A stretch of 64,000 bases of DNA from Photobacterium kagoshimensis (GCF_050337045.1 NZ_JAKJSO010000014.1:1-64000); one strand, 5' to 3'; counted from the first letter of the stretch, positions 20,753 through 30,775 are shown. A program made the numbers and translations. Notes: generated by a model from the sequence alone, not told the origin.

Positions 20753-21090
20753 CGTTTTAATTTGGCATTTATTACATGAACGCTGATAGCTGTGGTTATT
20801 GGCGAATGTTAAACCATGTTGTTAGGTGTTTGTATGCAAAAGCACCGGTGGCTGGGCTTGTAAAATGCTAAATGCCATGGTGTAAGTAAAAAACTTTTGC
20901 AGGTATTTTTTTATTATCATGTTGATTTTATTTGTGTTAATTGGTCTCTTTGGGCTGTGCTAGCATAGAGTTACTTCTTTTTTATGACAGCGTATTTTTA
21001 GTCATGTATATTAGCTCAAAAATCAAGTTTGATGTCATACGGCTTTGTGTGATTTCGGCAGTATAAATAAATTAACGTATTAGGTTTCTA
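20753..21090. other. Intergenic region before the chemoreceptor gene
   Basis: About 340 bp, A/T-rich, presumably holding the chemoreceptor promoter. I see no gene, no strong hairpin and no convincing -35/-10 pair. Confidence 0.5.
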
Positions 21091-22932
21091 ATGAAAATTC
21101 GTAGCAAGTTAACCCTTTTAAGTACAGGGCCTGCATGTCTGGTATTGTTTCTTTTTGGGCTATCTATTTTCTCTGTTTTTCGTGTACTCGATATGACCAC
21201 GCAAATCAGTGTAGCAAAAGAACTTGAAATATCTCTTTTGAATTTACGCCGTTACGAAAAGGACTTCATGATTCGTCGTGATCAAGTCTCTATCGATAAA
21301 TTTAATCAGCAAGCGAGTCACTTCAGAGATTTAAACGACACTTTAAAAGTTGCGGCTGAGTCAATCGGTTTTGATATTACCCCTGTGATCGAAATGGATC
21401 GTGAAGTCGAGCAATATGTAGCGGCTTTTTTGAAAATGTCTGATATGTACAATCAATTGGGGCATGAAGAGTCTGCCACGGGCCTAGTGCCTAAAATTAT
21501 TGATACGACAGAGCACTTGTCGGTACACCTTCACCAAGAAGAAGCACTTGTTGCTTATATTGAACTGACTAACTTAGTGCGTGATGTTGCTAATAAGTTC
21601 TCATCAGAAAAACTTGCTCGCGTTAACCAAATCAGTACTGTGATTATGGCGGAGCTAACTGAAAACGCAGACCGCGATGGTTTGCAAGATTTAGCATCGC
21701 TACTAGAGCAATTAACGCAGGCCGAAAGACTGTCGAATACGATTGGGGTTACATCTAAAGATGGTCTACGTGGTCAAACACGAAGTGCAGCGCATAGCAT
21801 TGAATCGAAATTTGATGGTATTGCACATGATATATTTGATGAAGTAGATTCAGACTTGGATACTTTGCTTTATCTCGCGAGTATTTTTGCATTTATCGCG
21901 ATCAGTGGTTTATTGATCATCAGTGAGTTAACCAAGCGTAACGTCATTCGCCGTATCGAAGGGCTACAGAAAATGATGGAAAATGTCGATCACCGCAATG
22001 ATCTGACGCTGCGAGCTCCAATCGAGACAGATGATGAAATCGGCAGTATGTCGACCAGTATCAATACTACGCTAGATAAACTGCATACCTTCATGCGTGA
22101 AGTTCAGCAGGTGAGTCACACCGTTAATGATGAAGCGGTCAGCATTCGTGACCGAAGCACTCAAGCGGAAGATGATTTAAATATGCAGCAAGCAGAGACT
22201 GAAATGGTCGTAACTGCTGTTACTGAAATGTCTGCAACCATCAATGAAATTGCTGAAACAACCGGCAACGCTGCACGTAATGCTGAAACAGCGCAAGGTA
22301 CAGCGCGTAGTGGCTTGGATGAAGTTGTTAACACCCGCAATGTTATCAATATGCTTTCATCTTCATTATCTTCAACCAACCAACTGGTTGACGAGCTCTC
22401 TACAGCTTCGAACAATATTGGTGCCGTGATGAATGTGATCGGTGATATTGCTGAGCAAACAAACTTATTGGCACTGAATGCGGCAATTGAAGCTGCACGA
22501 GCGGGTGATCAAGGACGTGGTTTTGCGGTTGTTGCTGATGAAGTACGTACCTTAGCGCAGCGAACACAGCACTCGACAGCTGAAATTAGCCAAATTATTG
22601 AAACCCTACAATCGAAAACGAATCAGGTTGTTACCAACATTTCTGATTGCCAAGGGCACAGCAGCGATAGCGTGTCACAAGCGGAGTCTGCGGAAGAAAG
22701 GCTAACGCAAATTATGGCCGACATTGAGCTTATTCTTGATTCAAGCACGCAGATTGCAGCCGCTGTTGAAGAGCAAAGCCAAGTGACTAATGAAGTATCG
22801 CAGAACTTAAATAATATTAGCGAAGTGGTACATAAAAGTGTTGGTTCTGCACAGGAAAATACAACAACTAGCATGCAATTAAGCGCAAGTTCAGAGCAAT
22901 TGAAAACCGCGGTTGATCGCTTTGTTGTTTAA
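21091..22932 (+). CDS. Methyl-accepting chemotaxis protein with HBM-type sensor
   Basis: 613 residues. First helix about 8-30, periplasmic all-helical ligand domain about 31-255 with the RRYEKDFMIRRD segment seen in helical bimodular (HBM) sensors, second helix about 258-280, HAMP about 281-335, and a signalling domain with the hairpin tip DIAEQTNLLALNAAIEAARAGDQGRGFAVVADEVR shortened here for display. HBM receptors often bind TCA-cycle acids; ligand here unknown. Single gene with its own terminator. No pentapeptide CheR tether at the C terminus. Confidence 0.92.
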   Translation: MKIRSKLTLLSTGPACLVLFLFGLSIFSVFRVLDMTTQISVAKELEISLLNLRRYEKDFMIRRDQVSIDKFNQQASHFRDLNDTLKVAAESIGFDITPVIEMDREVEQYVAAFLKMSDMYNQLGHEESATGLVPKIIDTTEHLSVHLHQEEALVAYIELTNLVRDVANKFSSEKLARVNQISTVIMAELTENADRDGLQDLASLLEQLTQAERLSNTIGVTSKDGLRGQTRSAAHSIESKFDGIAHDIFDEVDSDLDTLLYLASIFAFIAISGLLIISELTKRNVIRRIEGLQKMMENVDHRNDLTLRAPIETDDEIGSMSTSINTTLDKLHTFMREVQQVSHTVNDEAVSIRDRSTQAEDDLNMQQAETEMVVTAVTEMSATINEIAETTGNAARNAETAQGTARSGLDEVVNTRNVINMLSSSLSSTNQLVDELSTASNNIGAVMNVIGDIAEQTNLLALNAAIEAARAGDQGRGFAVVADEVRTLAQRTQHSTAEISQIIETLQSKTNQVVTNISDCQGHSSDSVSQAESAEERLTQIMADIELILDSSTQIAAAVEEQSQVTNEVSQNLNNISEVVHKSVGSAQENTTTSMQLSASSEQLKTAVDRFVV

Positions 22933-22978
22933 GGCGGCTGCCAAGTTTAGTGATGACAGTATGCGTAAAGCATAAAGA

Positions 22979-23027
22979 AAAAGGCGTAACCAGCTTCTAG
23001 GGAATTAGAAGTTCGGTTACGCCTTTT
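22979..23027. terminator. Bidirectional terminator between chemoreceptor and acyl-CoA ligase genes
   Basis: Outer stem AAAAGGCGTAACC/GGTTACGCCTTTT plus an inner CTTCTA/TAGAAG stem; T runs on both strands, suiting convergent genes. Confidence 0.88.
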
Positions 23028-23082
23028 TGCTATTGATGATTAGTTCATTGCTCTGTTGCTCCATGGGAGCCGTTGAAAGGTA

Positions 23083-24777
23083 TTATTCTTCCCACTGCAC
23101 TAGCTGACCCTTAGGCCATTCATTACCAATATCTTGGTAGCGCTTTTCTAGGATATGGCGCTTAATTTTCAGTGTTGGCGTTAAAATACCGTTTTCAATC
23201 GACCACGGTTCTTTAATCATTAACACACCTTTTATCTTTGCGTGAGATTCAAGTTCTTGGTTGATGGTATCGATGACATGGTGCACTTTTTTCTCGTAGC
23301 GCTTGCGATCAAAGTTCGGGAATTCGTGTGGAATGGCTAATAAGACAGGTGCAGGCATGCCCGAACCGATTAAGCACATCATTTCGACGTTACTTAACTC
23401 GAATAGGCGTTTTTCAATAGGTACTGGCGAAACAAATTTACCTTTCGCTGTTTTAAAGGTGTCTTTTTTACGGCCTTCAATTGTGATGTAACCTTCGTCA
23501 TCAACGGAGCCAATATCGCCCGTGTGCAGCCATCCATCCTGATCAAAACATTCTTTACTGGCTTCTTCATTTTTGTAGTAGCCAGAGAATAGCCCTTCAC
23601 TACGGACCAGAATTTCTTCATCTGCGGCAATCTTAATTTCAACGCCAGGTCCTGGGTTACCGACAGAGCCAATTTTGTCACTTCGGAATGGGTGGTTAAG
23701 CGTACTGTAGGCAAAGGATTCCGTCATTCCCCATGCTTCTGTAATATTCAGCCCAATGCGTTCGTACCAACGCAGCAATGCTGGCGAAACAGGGGCTGAG
23801 CCACAACCAAGGACTCGCGCTTTATCTAGGCCGAGCCCATCCGCTAATTTGCGCTTAATAACCCCTGAAATGAAAGGGATCTTAAGTAAGAAGTCGAGTT
23901 TTCGTTGCGGTAGTTTATCTTGAATACGTTGTTGGAACAGGGTCCATAAACGAGGTACTGAGATAAATAAGGTTGGTCGATGCATTTTTACATCATCGAT
24001 AAAAGTATCGAGTGATTCAGGGAAAGCAACTTGCATACCTGCCATCACGGAAGAACCGAAGATATACACACGCTCAGTGATATGTGCCAGCGGTAAGTAG
24101 GAAAACAAGCGCTCACCATCTTGCATACCGATATGGTCGATTAGTCGTTGTGATGACCACGCGAATGCGCCGTAGCTGAGCATCGCGCCTTTTGGTAATC
24201 CTGATGTACCTGAGGTGTATACAATAGACATGAGATCGTCATTTTCATAACTTGGACGTTCAGTCGATGGTTCGTGTTGCTCTATGAGTGTATTAAACTG
24301 GTATTGGCACTTTGGTGTACTGTCGTAGTTAAAACCTATGGTAATAAGATCTGGCAGATCAGCACAGACTGATTCAATGGCCTTACTGTCGTCAAGCTTA
24401 CCAATCAGCAATACTTTTGATTCACTGTGTGTAACGCAATGCTCAATTGTCTCAGCCCCCGCAGTTGGGAAAACGGGGACACTAATATAGCTACCTAACA
24501 TCATCGCTAAGTCACAAATAAACCATTCAGCACAGTTTTTAGAAGCAAGAGCGACACGGTCTCCCGGTTGGATACCTAAGTCTCGTAGCGCACTAACAAG
24601 TCTTAGTGCTTTATCTGCAACGTCAGCATAAGAGTAATCAACAAATTTGCGATTGATAATTTGACGAAGGTAAATTTCATCCGCTCGCTCTTCTGCCCAC
24701 TTCAAAATCATTTCATGGGGTAGAGGTTGAAGCATAGTGGTTTCCTTTAAACGATCCGCAGAAAGAGGTAAGGTCAT
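23083..24777 (-). CDS. Long-chain fatty-acid--CoA ligase (AMP-forming)
   Basis: 564 residues. The ANL-superfamily P-loop YTSGTSGLPKGAM (about 188-200), the LTERVYIFGS-like middle region, the TESFAYST motif, and DGWLHTGDIG near residue 415 are all present, followed by the C-terminal catalytic domain. Size and features match long-chain acyl-CoA synthetases (FadD15/FAA-like), which activate fatty acids for degradation or lipid synthesis. AAGGAT precedes ATG 24777; an internal Met at position 15 is an alternative. Monocistronic. Confidence 0.88.
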   Translation of the reverse strand: MTLPLSADRLKETTMLQPLPHEMILKWAEERADEIYLRQIINRKFVDYSYADVADKALRLVSALRDLGIQPGDRVALASKNCAEWFICDLAMMLGSYISVPVFPTAGAETIEHCVTHSESKVLLIGKLDDSKAIESVCADLPDLITIGFNYDSTPKCQYQFNTLIEQHEPSTERPSYENDDLMSIVYTSGTSGLPKGAMLSYGAFAWSSQRLIDHIGMQDGERLFSYLPLAHITERVYIFGSSVMAGMQVAFPESLDTFIDDVKMHRPTLFISVPRLWTLFQQRIQDKLPQRKLDFLLKIPFISGVIKRKLADGLGLDKARVLGCGSAPVSPALLRWYERIGLNITEAWGMTESFAYSTLNHPFRSDKIGSVGNPGPGVEIKIAADEEILVRSEGLFSGYYKNEEASKECFDQDGWLHTGDIGSVDDEGYITIEGRKKDTFKTAKGKFVSPVPIEKRLFELSNVEMMCLIGSGMPAPVLLAIPHEFPNFDRKRYEKKVHHVIDTINQELESHAKIKGVLMIKEPWSIENGILTPTLKIKRHILEKRYQDIGNEWPKGQLVQWEE

Positions 24778-25184
24778 ACAAATTCATCCTTGTTTTGTTG
24801 CGCTCTTGTTAAATCTAATATGATAGAAACTGGTCGGTCAAGTTAATTATAGGAGCCACTTGCCAGAAAAATGTAAAAATAATGTTTAATATGAGGATAA
24901 GTTGCTATTTTGAGAATTGACTAATAAAAGTGAATTTTCTTTTCACTAACTGCCTTTTTTAGCGACATTTTGCAGGTTATTAGGTGGTCTTTTCTAATTA
25001 ATCGTTAAGTCATCGGTATGGCTATTGTTTTCTATATGCGAAGAACGATATTTCTTGGCTTTTGGTGCATTTAACGTGCTACTGGGGGTGTAATACACTC
25101 TGATTCGCTGGAGTCTTAGCTAACTTTGTCGGTGGTAATCAGTCTTTGTTCATGAAGTGCAGCAAACTGAAGGGGACGACTGAA
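24778..25184. other. Divergent intergenic region
   Basis: About 400 bp between the acyl-CoA ligase and L,D-transpeptidase genes. A/T-rich, with promoters expected on both strands. A small inverted repeat AGTGAA/TTCACT around 24928-24945 is the only structure noted. No gene seen. Confidence 0.5.
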
Positions 25185-25898
25185 ATGGGGCTATATCGGT
25201 TTATGGTTGGGAGTATCTTCGTCTGCGCGTCTTGGGCGTGTAGCGCAAATTATTCCACATCAATATATCAAGATTATCCACCGCATGGACAACGTACGGT
25301 AGATGATGTTCGTAACCGTTATTCACCTATTATTGTTCCTCGTTTAACCCGTCTGTTTGCGGCGTCTGGCATTAGCTATCCACCCGAAAGATTAGGATTA
25401 TTTGCAATAAAAGAAGACGCAGCTTTAGAGTTGTGGGCTAAACAAGGAGGAGCTTGGAGCTATATTAAACGCTATGTAGTCAAAAAGCAGAGTGGTGTAC
25501 TGGGCCCCAAGTTGCGCGAAGGTGATAAGCAAGTACCCGAAGGTATATACCGAGTGATCGGACTTAACCCGAATAGTCGTTTCCATTTGTCGATGAAATT
25601 GAATTATCCGAACCATTTTGATCTTCAACATGCACAAAAGGAACAGCGCCATCAGCCTGGTTCGAATATTTTTATTCACGGACGTGCATCATCAGTCGGT
25701 TGTTTAGCGATGGGAGATGTTGCGATTGAAGAGCTATTTATTGCGGTTGAAACTGTTGGGGTCGAAAATGTTGATGTGGTCATTTCACCGACTGATCCAC
25801 GTAAGGGACCATTAATTGCGACAAGTGAACTTCCATATTGGACTACGAATCTTTACCGTAATATAGAAGAAGCTGCTGAAAAGTTTGGACGACAATAA
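25185..25898 (+). CDS. Exported L,D-transpeptidase (YkuD/YafK type)
   Basis: 237 residues from ATG 25185 (AAGGGGA 9 nt upstream; the ORF opens further upstream at 25146, but no ribosome site there). Signal sequence with Cys and a weak lipobox, then a YkuD domain whose active-site signature HGRASSVGCLAMGD gives His, Ser-x-Gly-Cys with the catalytic Cys. Family knowledge: such enzymes cross-link peptidoglycan or, like YafK/DpaA, detach Braun lipoprotein. Which of these applies cannot be decided here. Single gene. Confidence 0.87.
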   Translation: MGLYRFMVGSIFVCASWACSANYSTSIYQDYPPHGQRTVDDVRNRYSPIIVPRLTRLFAASGISYPPERLGLFAIKEDAALELWAKQGGAWSYIKRYVVKKQSGVLGPKLREGDKQVPEGIYRVIGLNPNSRFHLSMKLNYPNHFDLQHAQKEQRHQPGSNIFIHGRASSVGCLAMGDVAIEELFIAVETVGVENVDVVISPTDPRKGPLIATSELPYWTTNLYRNIEEAAEKFGRQ

Positions 25899-26120
25899 GA
25901 AAAAGTCAAAAAATCGATTTTTAGGTTTGTGATAAAACTCGAAATTTTGTTTTTGCATTTTTAGTTTTCGTCAATGTTGTTTGAATCCAAGTAAAAAAAG
26001 CGAGCAGAATACTGGTTAACGGAATAGCATTTTGTAATACTAAACAGATAACAGCGATATAAATATCAACTAATCAGCAAACTGCATGATTAGGCAAATA
26101 CACTTTTAGAGTCATTCAAT

Positions 26121-26582
26121 ATGCCAAAGCGTAGTAAAGAAGATACCGAAATCACAATTCAGACCATTATGGACGCTGTTGTTGATCAGCTGCTGACATT
26201 AGGTTATGACAAAATGTCTTACACCACGTTAAGTAAGCAGACAGGCATTTCCCGTACTGGCATTAGCCACCACTTTCCAAAAAAATCTGACTTTGCCAAT
26301 GCAATGGATGGACGGATTTTTAAATTGTTTATTGAAAAGCTGGAATTGGACAGTGATCTTGATGCGTTTATCGCAAGTTGGGTCGCTGCGTTAGATGATG
26401 AAAAATTCTTAGCAATTCTACGCTTACTTTTCCACCACATTGTAACGGCAGAAAGCTCAAATGAATTTGCGATGCGTGGGATAGAGCGCTTATACCAACT
26501 TTGCCATGATCGTTTTGGCGAGGCTAGTATCAAAGAACTTGAATGGCTGTTTGGTAAATCATTAATTTCTATGGCTAAATAG
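26121..26582 (+). CDS. TetR family transcriptional regulator
   Basis: 153 residues, short for the family (usually about 190-210). N-terminal helix-turn-helix about 10-60 with recognition region LSKQTGISRTGISHHFPKKSDF, which is the family signature. The remaining ligand domain is small and helical. It is the nearest regulator to the downstream export operon (27251 on), but a candidate small RNA lies between. Own terminator follows, so monocistronic. Confidence 0.85.
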   Translation: MPKRSKEDTEITIQTIMDAVVDQLLTLGYDKMSYTTLSKQTGISRTGISHHFPKKSDFANAMDGRIFKLFIEKLELDSDLDAFIASWVAALDDEKFLAILRLLFHHIVTAESSNEFAMRGIERLYQLCHDRFGEASIKELEWLFGKSLISMAK

Positions 26583-26600
26583 TCTGCGTCGTGATAAGAG

Positions 26601-26628
26601 CGGTTCACCTAGGTGAGCCGTTTTTTTT
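26601..26628 (+). terminator. Terminator of the TetR regulator gene
   Basis: Stem CGGTTCACCT/AGGTGAGCCG (one T-G pair), then eight T. Confidence 0.88.
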
Positions 26629-26689
26629 GTTTTGAACAGCATGAACCTGAGTGGGTATGACGAGGTAACGGCTCGTCGTATTTTGCTAG

Positions 26690-26705
26690 TGTGATCTTAA
26701 TCACA
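26690..26705. promoter_or_regulatory. CRP-binding site
   Basis: TGTGA-TCTTAA-TCACA is an exact match to the cAMP-CRP half-sites TGTGA-N6-TCACA. It lies about 42-48 bp before a plausible start of the RNA transcript that ends at 26835, the classic class II spacing. Confidence 0.75.
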
Positions 26706-26739
26706 AAAGATAAACGGGCATGTGTTCTGTAATTATATC

Positions 26740-26835
26740 GAATGCTATTCTTTATCTTGTAATGGTTCTTTGCAATAGGGATATTGCTAATTAGGCTTAA
26801 TTGACGTTAGGCGGGTAGATACCCGCCATTTTTTT
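26740..26835 (+). ncRNA. Candidate CRP-activated small RNA (about 95 nt)
   Basis: Between a perfect CRP site and a strong intrinsic terminator there is no ORF of note. A TAATTA/TTATAT -10-like box at about 26730-26738 would start an RNA near 26740-26745, ending after the T run at 26835. Size and layout fit Hfq-type trans-acting small RNAs regulated by CRP. I cannot match it to Spot 42 or CyaR by sequence; a Vibrio-specific sRNA such as TfoR is possible but unchecked. 5' end is estimated. Confidence 0.5.
26810..26835 (+). terminator. Intrinsic terminator of the candidate small RNA
   Basis: Perfect 7-bp stem GGCGGGT/ACCCGCC with a 4-nt AGAT loop and seven T. Confidence 0.88.
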
Positions 26836-27250
26836 GCCTGTTATATAGTGCCATCTACCAATACAGTGCCATCAGTATCAAACTGGCGTTAACCGCCTCA
26901 ACCTTTCTCTATTATCTCGTCTTGCCAAAGCACTCGTATACCAGCTTGAGAATATACCTTCTTTATGTGCTTGTGGTTTCATAGCTTATGACTTAGCGGT
27001 TTAACACCGATAGGTAACATGTTGCATTTGATTGGGTTGTTGCCCTTGTTTAAAAATAAAACATCATGCATTTATATGTATCAACAGGTGTTAGCGACGG
27101 TTAGAAGCGTTATCATGTTACCTTATCAATAAGCATTTTGTTTAATATCGAATGTTTTAGCATGATTTATAAATTCAAGATTGAACTTCATAGAGTAAAT
27201 GCTCTAAAATGATGTTGAATTGTTCAAAAGACAAAGACCTATAAGGGTTA
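26836..27250. other. Intergenic region before the export operon
   Basis: About 415 bp without a recognisable gene. It should contain the promoter of the TolC-type operon. A short GGCGTTAACCGCC dyad lies near 26885. Nothing else stands out. Confidence 0.5.
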
Positions 27251-28633
27251 ATGATGAAAATGAAGCCTATTGTCGCATTAGTCAGCATCTTGCTTAGTGT
27301 GACGAATGTGCATGCAGCACCTGTAAGTTTTAATGATGCGTGGCGAACTGTTGTTGAAAGCAGTGATGCACTAGCGGCTGAACGTGCGAATATTGATCGT
27401 ACCCAGTATATGCAAGATGCGGCAAGTGACTTAAACCTGCCTAAAATTACCATGTCTGCCAATTACACCCGCTTAGATAAAGCGGTAGAAATAAAGCCTT
27501 CTGATCTTGCTGCGAGTACGCCAATTGGCAGTCAAGGTGGCATGATTGCCGATCTTGCCGATAGTTTATTTACCTCGCAACTCACTAAGCGTGATGTGTT
27601 TACGAGCTCAATTCGCGCTATTTGGCCTATTTTTACTGGTGGGCGCATCGATGCCGCACAAGATATAGCGAAAAGCCAGAAAGACGAAGCAAAGTACATG
27701 CTGGCTATGAAGCAGCAGGCCAAATTCGAAGATTTATCGAAATTTTATTTTGGGGTTGTGCTAACAAAGCACGTTCTTCAAACGCGCATCGATGTCGAGC
27801 AAGGGCTGAAGAAGCATTTACATCACGCTAAGAAATTAGAGCAGCAAGGGCAAATTGCAAAAGTAGAGCGTTTGCAAGCTGAAGCTTCTTACGACAAAGC
27901 TCGCGTCGAGCGTCAGAAAGCAGCACGTGATTATGAAATATCCCAAGTTGCTTTGACTAAACTGCTAAAACTCTCAAGCCCAGCGGATTTATCAACGGGT
28001 CTATTTACCAATGAATCGCTGCCTCCTATGAGTGCTTTCCTTGAGAAAACACTGACTGAGTACCCAGGCTTACATATTCTTGATTCCAAGAAAAAACAAG
28101 CCAGCGGTGTGATTGATATCGAAAAAGGCAAGTATTACCCAGAAGTGTACTTATACGGTAACTACAGCCTGCATGAAGACGATACGTTAGCGGCAAAAAC
28201 AGCGCCAGATTGGGCGGTTGGCGTTGGAGTGAATATTGCTCTGTTCGATAATTCAGGCCGCTCTGGCAAAGTAAAAGCAGCGCGTAGCACTGTGGATCAG
28301 GTCGGTTACTTACGCCGCCAAGCAGAACAAGATTTGTCGGTGCTGGTTGAAAAGACATACCGTGAAGCACAACAAGCGCTGGAAGAATTTAATAGCTTGA
28401 AATCAAGTATCGCATTAGCACAAGAAAATGTTCGCTTACGTGATAAGGCATTTAGCCAAGGTTTATCAACATCACTGGAAGTGGTGGATGCCGAAATGTA
28501 TTTGGCTGGTGTGAAAACACAGCGTCTTGCTGCGGCATACCAATATGTAATCTCACTCTCTCGCTTACTGGCAGTGAGTGGTGAAATGAATAGCTTTAAT
28601 CAGTACCAACAATATAAAGGTTTAGAGGTTTAG
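27251..28633 (+). CDS. TolC family outer-membrane efflux channel protein
   Basis: 460 residues. Signal peptide of about 22 residues (ends VHA), then two outer-membrane-efflux repeats with long helical coiled-coil stretches rich in Gln, Ala, Lys and Glu, and the short beta-strand regions around SANYTRLDKAVE and LYGNYSLHED. It forms the exit duct of a tripartite exporter. TAAGGG precedes ATG 27251. First gene of a four-gene operon (stop 2 nt from the adaptor start). Confidence 0.87.
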   Translation: MMKMKPIVALVSILLSVTNVHAAPVSFNDAWRTVVESSDALAAERANIDRTQYMQDAASDLNLPKITMSANYTRLDKAVEIKPSDLAASTPIGSQGGMIADLADSLFTSQLTKRDVFTSSIRAIWPIFTGGRIDAAQDIAKSQKDEAKYMLAMKQQAKFEDLSKFYFGVVLTKHVLQTRIDVEQGLKKHLHHAKKLEQQGQIAKVERLQAEASYDKARVERQKAARDYEISQVALTKLLKLSSPADLSTGLFTNESLPPMSAFLEKTLTEYPGLHILDSKKKQASGVIDIEKGKYYPEVYLYGNYSLHEDDTLAAKTAPDWAVGVGVNIALFDNSGRSGKVKAARSTVDQVGYLRRQAEQDLSVLVEKTYREAQQALEEFNSLKSSIALAQENVRLRDKAFSQGLSTSLEVVDAEMYLAGVKTQRLAAAYQYVISLSRLLAVSGEMNSFNQYQQYKGLEV

Positions 28634-28635
28634 TC

Positions 28636-29616
28636 ATGAGTAAGTATAAGTCTTTTGCTGCAATCATTCCGGCAGCTGCATTAGTAGGCTGGCTTGGCTA
28701 CACCTTCTGGCAAGCATACCTACCTCAGCCAGAACGCCTTCAAGGGCAAATCGAAGCTCAGCAGTACAATATTTCATCGAAAGTACCGGGTCGAGTTGAT
28801 CAGGTTTTGGTTAAAAAAGGTGAAGAAGTAGAACGTGGCCAGCTTATTTTTACACTACTAAGCCCTGAGCTAGACGCAAAACTAGAGCAAGCACGTGCAG
28901 GTCAAGAAGCGGCGGGTGCGATGGCTGAACAAGCTGAAAAAGGCGCACGTAGTCAAGAAATTGCAGCAGCGTATGATCAATGGCAGAAAGCTAAGGCGGC
29001 ATCAAGCTTGATGGAAAAAACCTATAAGCGTGTTGATAACTTATACCGCGATGGGGTGATTGCTGAGCAAAAACGTGATGAGGCTTATACGCAATGGCAA
29101 GCAGCTCGCTACACAGAACGTGCAGCATTCCAGATGGCAGAGATGGCCAAAGAAGGTGCTCGTGTTGAAACCAAACGTGCTGCTGTTGAACAAGCACGAA
29201 TGGCGGCTGGCGCCGTTGCTGAAGTAGAAGCATATGCAGCTGATACGCGTGTAGAAAGCTGGCATCGTGGTGAAGTCAGTCAAATTCTTCTGCGTTCTGG
29301 CGAGCTTGCTCCACAAGGTTTCCCTGTGGTTAGCATTGTTGACATGGATGATGCTTGGGCTGTTTTCAATGTACGTGAAGATAGCCTCAAAGATTACCGT
29401 GAAGGCCAAACATTCAATGCTGTGATCCCTGCATTAGGCGATGAGAGTCATGCGTTTATGGTCAGCCATGTGTCGGTGATGGGTGATTTTGCAACCTGGC
29501 GTGCAACAGATACGGCGAAAGGCTTTGATATGCGCACTTTTGAAGTTGAAGCACGCCCTGTAGAACCAATTGAAGGTTTACGGGTAGGTATGAGCATTTT
29601 AGTAGAGCAGGAGTAA
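28636..29616 (+). CDS. HlyD family membrane fusion protein (periplasmic adaptor)
   Basis: 326 residues. One N-terminal membrane helix (about 8-25), a lipoyl/biotinyl-like domain (SSKVPGRVDQVLVKKGEEVERGQLIFTL region), a long alpha-helical hairpin with many Ala/Gln/Glu residues (about 75-205), and a beta-barrel domain. Similar to YhiI/EmrA adaptors. Connects the inner-membrane ABC-2 proteins to the TolC-type channel. GAGGTT precedes the ATG. Confidence 0.88.
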   Translation: MSKYKSFAAIIPAAALVGWLGYTFWQAYLPQPERLQGQIEAQQYNISSKVPGRVDQVLVKKGEEVERGQLIFTLLSPELDAKLEQARAGQEAAGAMAEQAEKGARSQEIAAAYDQWQKAKAASSLMEKTYKRVDNLYRDGVIAEQKRDEAYTQWQAARYTERAAFQMAEMAKEGARVETKRAAVEQARMAAGAVAEVEAYAADTRVESWHRGEVSQILLRSGELAPQGFPVVSIVDMDDAWAVFNVREDSLKDYREGQTFNAVIPALGDESHAFMVSHVSVMGDFATWRATDTAKGFDMRTFEVEARPVEPIEGLRVGMSILVEQE

Positions 29617-29617
29617 T

Positions 29618-30775
29618 ATGTTCCGTTCGCAACTAATACGAGAGTGGCATATTTGGCGTTCAGAGGCGTGGTTAAAGGCCATGACGCTCTGGATCCCTGC
29701 GGTGCTGTTTGTCGTCGTGTGGGCGATTTTCTCAGGGGGAATTGCCCGCGACCTTTCTATCGGTGTGGTTGATCTTGACCATAGCCGTATGTCGCGTCAG
29801 CTAACTCGCTACTATGATGCAAGCCCTGCTTTAGCCGTTACAGCTCAGTTTACAACGGTAGAGAAGGGCAGTGCGGCATTACGAAGTGGGGATATTTACG
29901 CGCTGGTTGTATTACCCGCAAAGTTAGAAGAAAACGCGATGCTGGGGCGTTCTCCGCAAGTAACAGCGTTTTATAACAGCCAATTTATTTTGGTGGGTAA
30001 GCTGGTTAACTCCGCACTGCTTCAAGCGCAAGGTACCTTTACCGCGGGAGTAGACACGCTAAAGAACATGGTTGGAGGCAGCCCTGTGCCTTTGCAAGCA
30101 CTAGGGCAAGCCGTGCCAATCAGAAGTCAAATTACGCCCTTGTATAACACCAGCAGTGATTATGGTCAGTTTTTGGTGTCAGCCGCTATTCCTGCCATGT
30201 GGCAAATTATCATGGTGGCGACCACAGTACTGGCGATGGCTGCTGAGCTACGTCAGCAGGGGGTACAAGCATGGTTAGCCAATGCACCGCTGCGTAATCT
30301 TGCGGCTAAGCTACTACCTTATACGGGGCTGTTTTGGCTACAAGGTGCCGTCTTTATGGTTGGCATGTACTTGTGGCAAGCATGGCCAATGCATGGCAGT
30401 TGGGGAATTGTACTATTTGCACAATTACTGACGGTTGTGGCTTGCCAAGCTATTGGGGCGTTACTGTTCTTAGTCACGTTAGATCCAACGCGCGCGATGA
30501 GTATGGTCGCAGGTTTTACTGCGCCCGCATTTGCTTTTATGGGGATCACTTTCCCTGCGAGTGATATGCCGCTATTAGCGCAAATTTGGCGCTCACTCTT
30601 GCCGATCAGTCACTACATTGAAGTACAGGTGATGCAAGTGAGTTATGGCGCGACATTGTTAACATGCTTACCTAAATTAGCGGGTATTTTCGCTTTTTGG
30701 GTGGTACTGATTTTGGTGGGATTGAAAGGGCGAGCGATAGCCAATAGCCAGCAATTAAGTGAGGTGAAGTCATGA
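29618..30775 (+). CDS. ABC-2 type transporter permease (YhhJ-like), first copy
   Basis: 385 residues. One N-terminal helix (about 22-42), a periplasmic domain of about 130 residues starting IGVVDLDHSRMSRQL, then five C-terminal helices, the ABC2_membrane_3 arrangement. AGGAG overlaps the end of the adaptor gene. It overlaps the next gene by 4 nt (ATGA). No ATP-binding subunit is encoded in this operon. Confidence 0.87.
   Translation: MFRSQLIREWHIWRSEAWLKAMTLWIPAVLFVVVWAIFSGGIARDLSIGVVDLDHSRMSRQLTRYYDASPALAVTAQFTTVEKGSAALRSGDIYALVVLPAKLEENAMLGRSPQVTAFYNSQFILVGKLVNSALLQAQGTFTAGVDTLKNMVGGSPVPLQALGQAVPIRSQITPLYNTSSDYGQFLVSAAIPAMWQIIMVATTVLAMAAELRQQGVQAWLANAPLRNLAAKLLPYTGLFWLQGAVFMVGMYLWQAWPMHGSWGIVLFAQLLTVVACQAIGALLFLVTLDPTRAMSMVAGFTAPAFAFMGITFPASDMPLLAQIWRSLLPISHYIEVQVMQVSYGATLLTCLPKLAGIFAFWVVLILVGLKGRAIANSQQLSEVKS

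Noticed and set aside
26583..27250. Known sRNAs Spot 42 or CyaR
   Set aside because: The candidate RNA does not resemble either sequence as I know them; only a generic CRP-activated sRNA call is supported.
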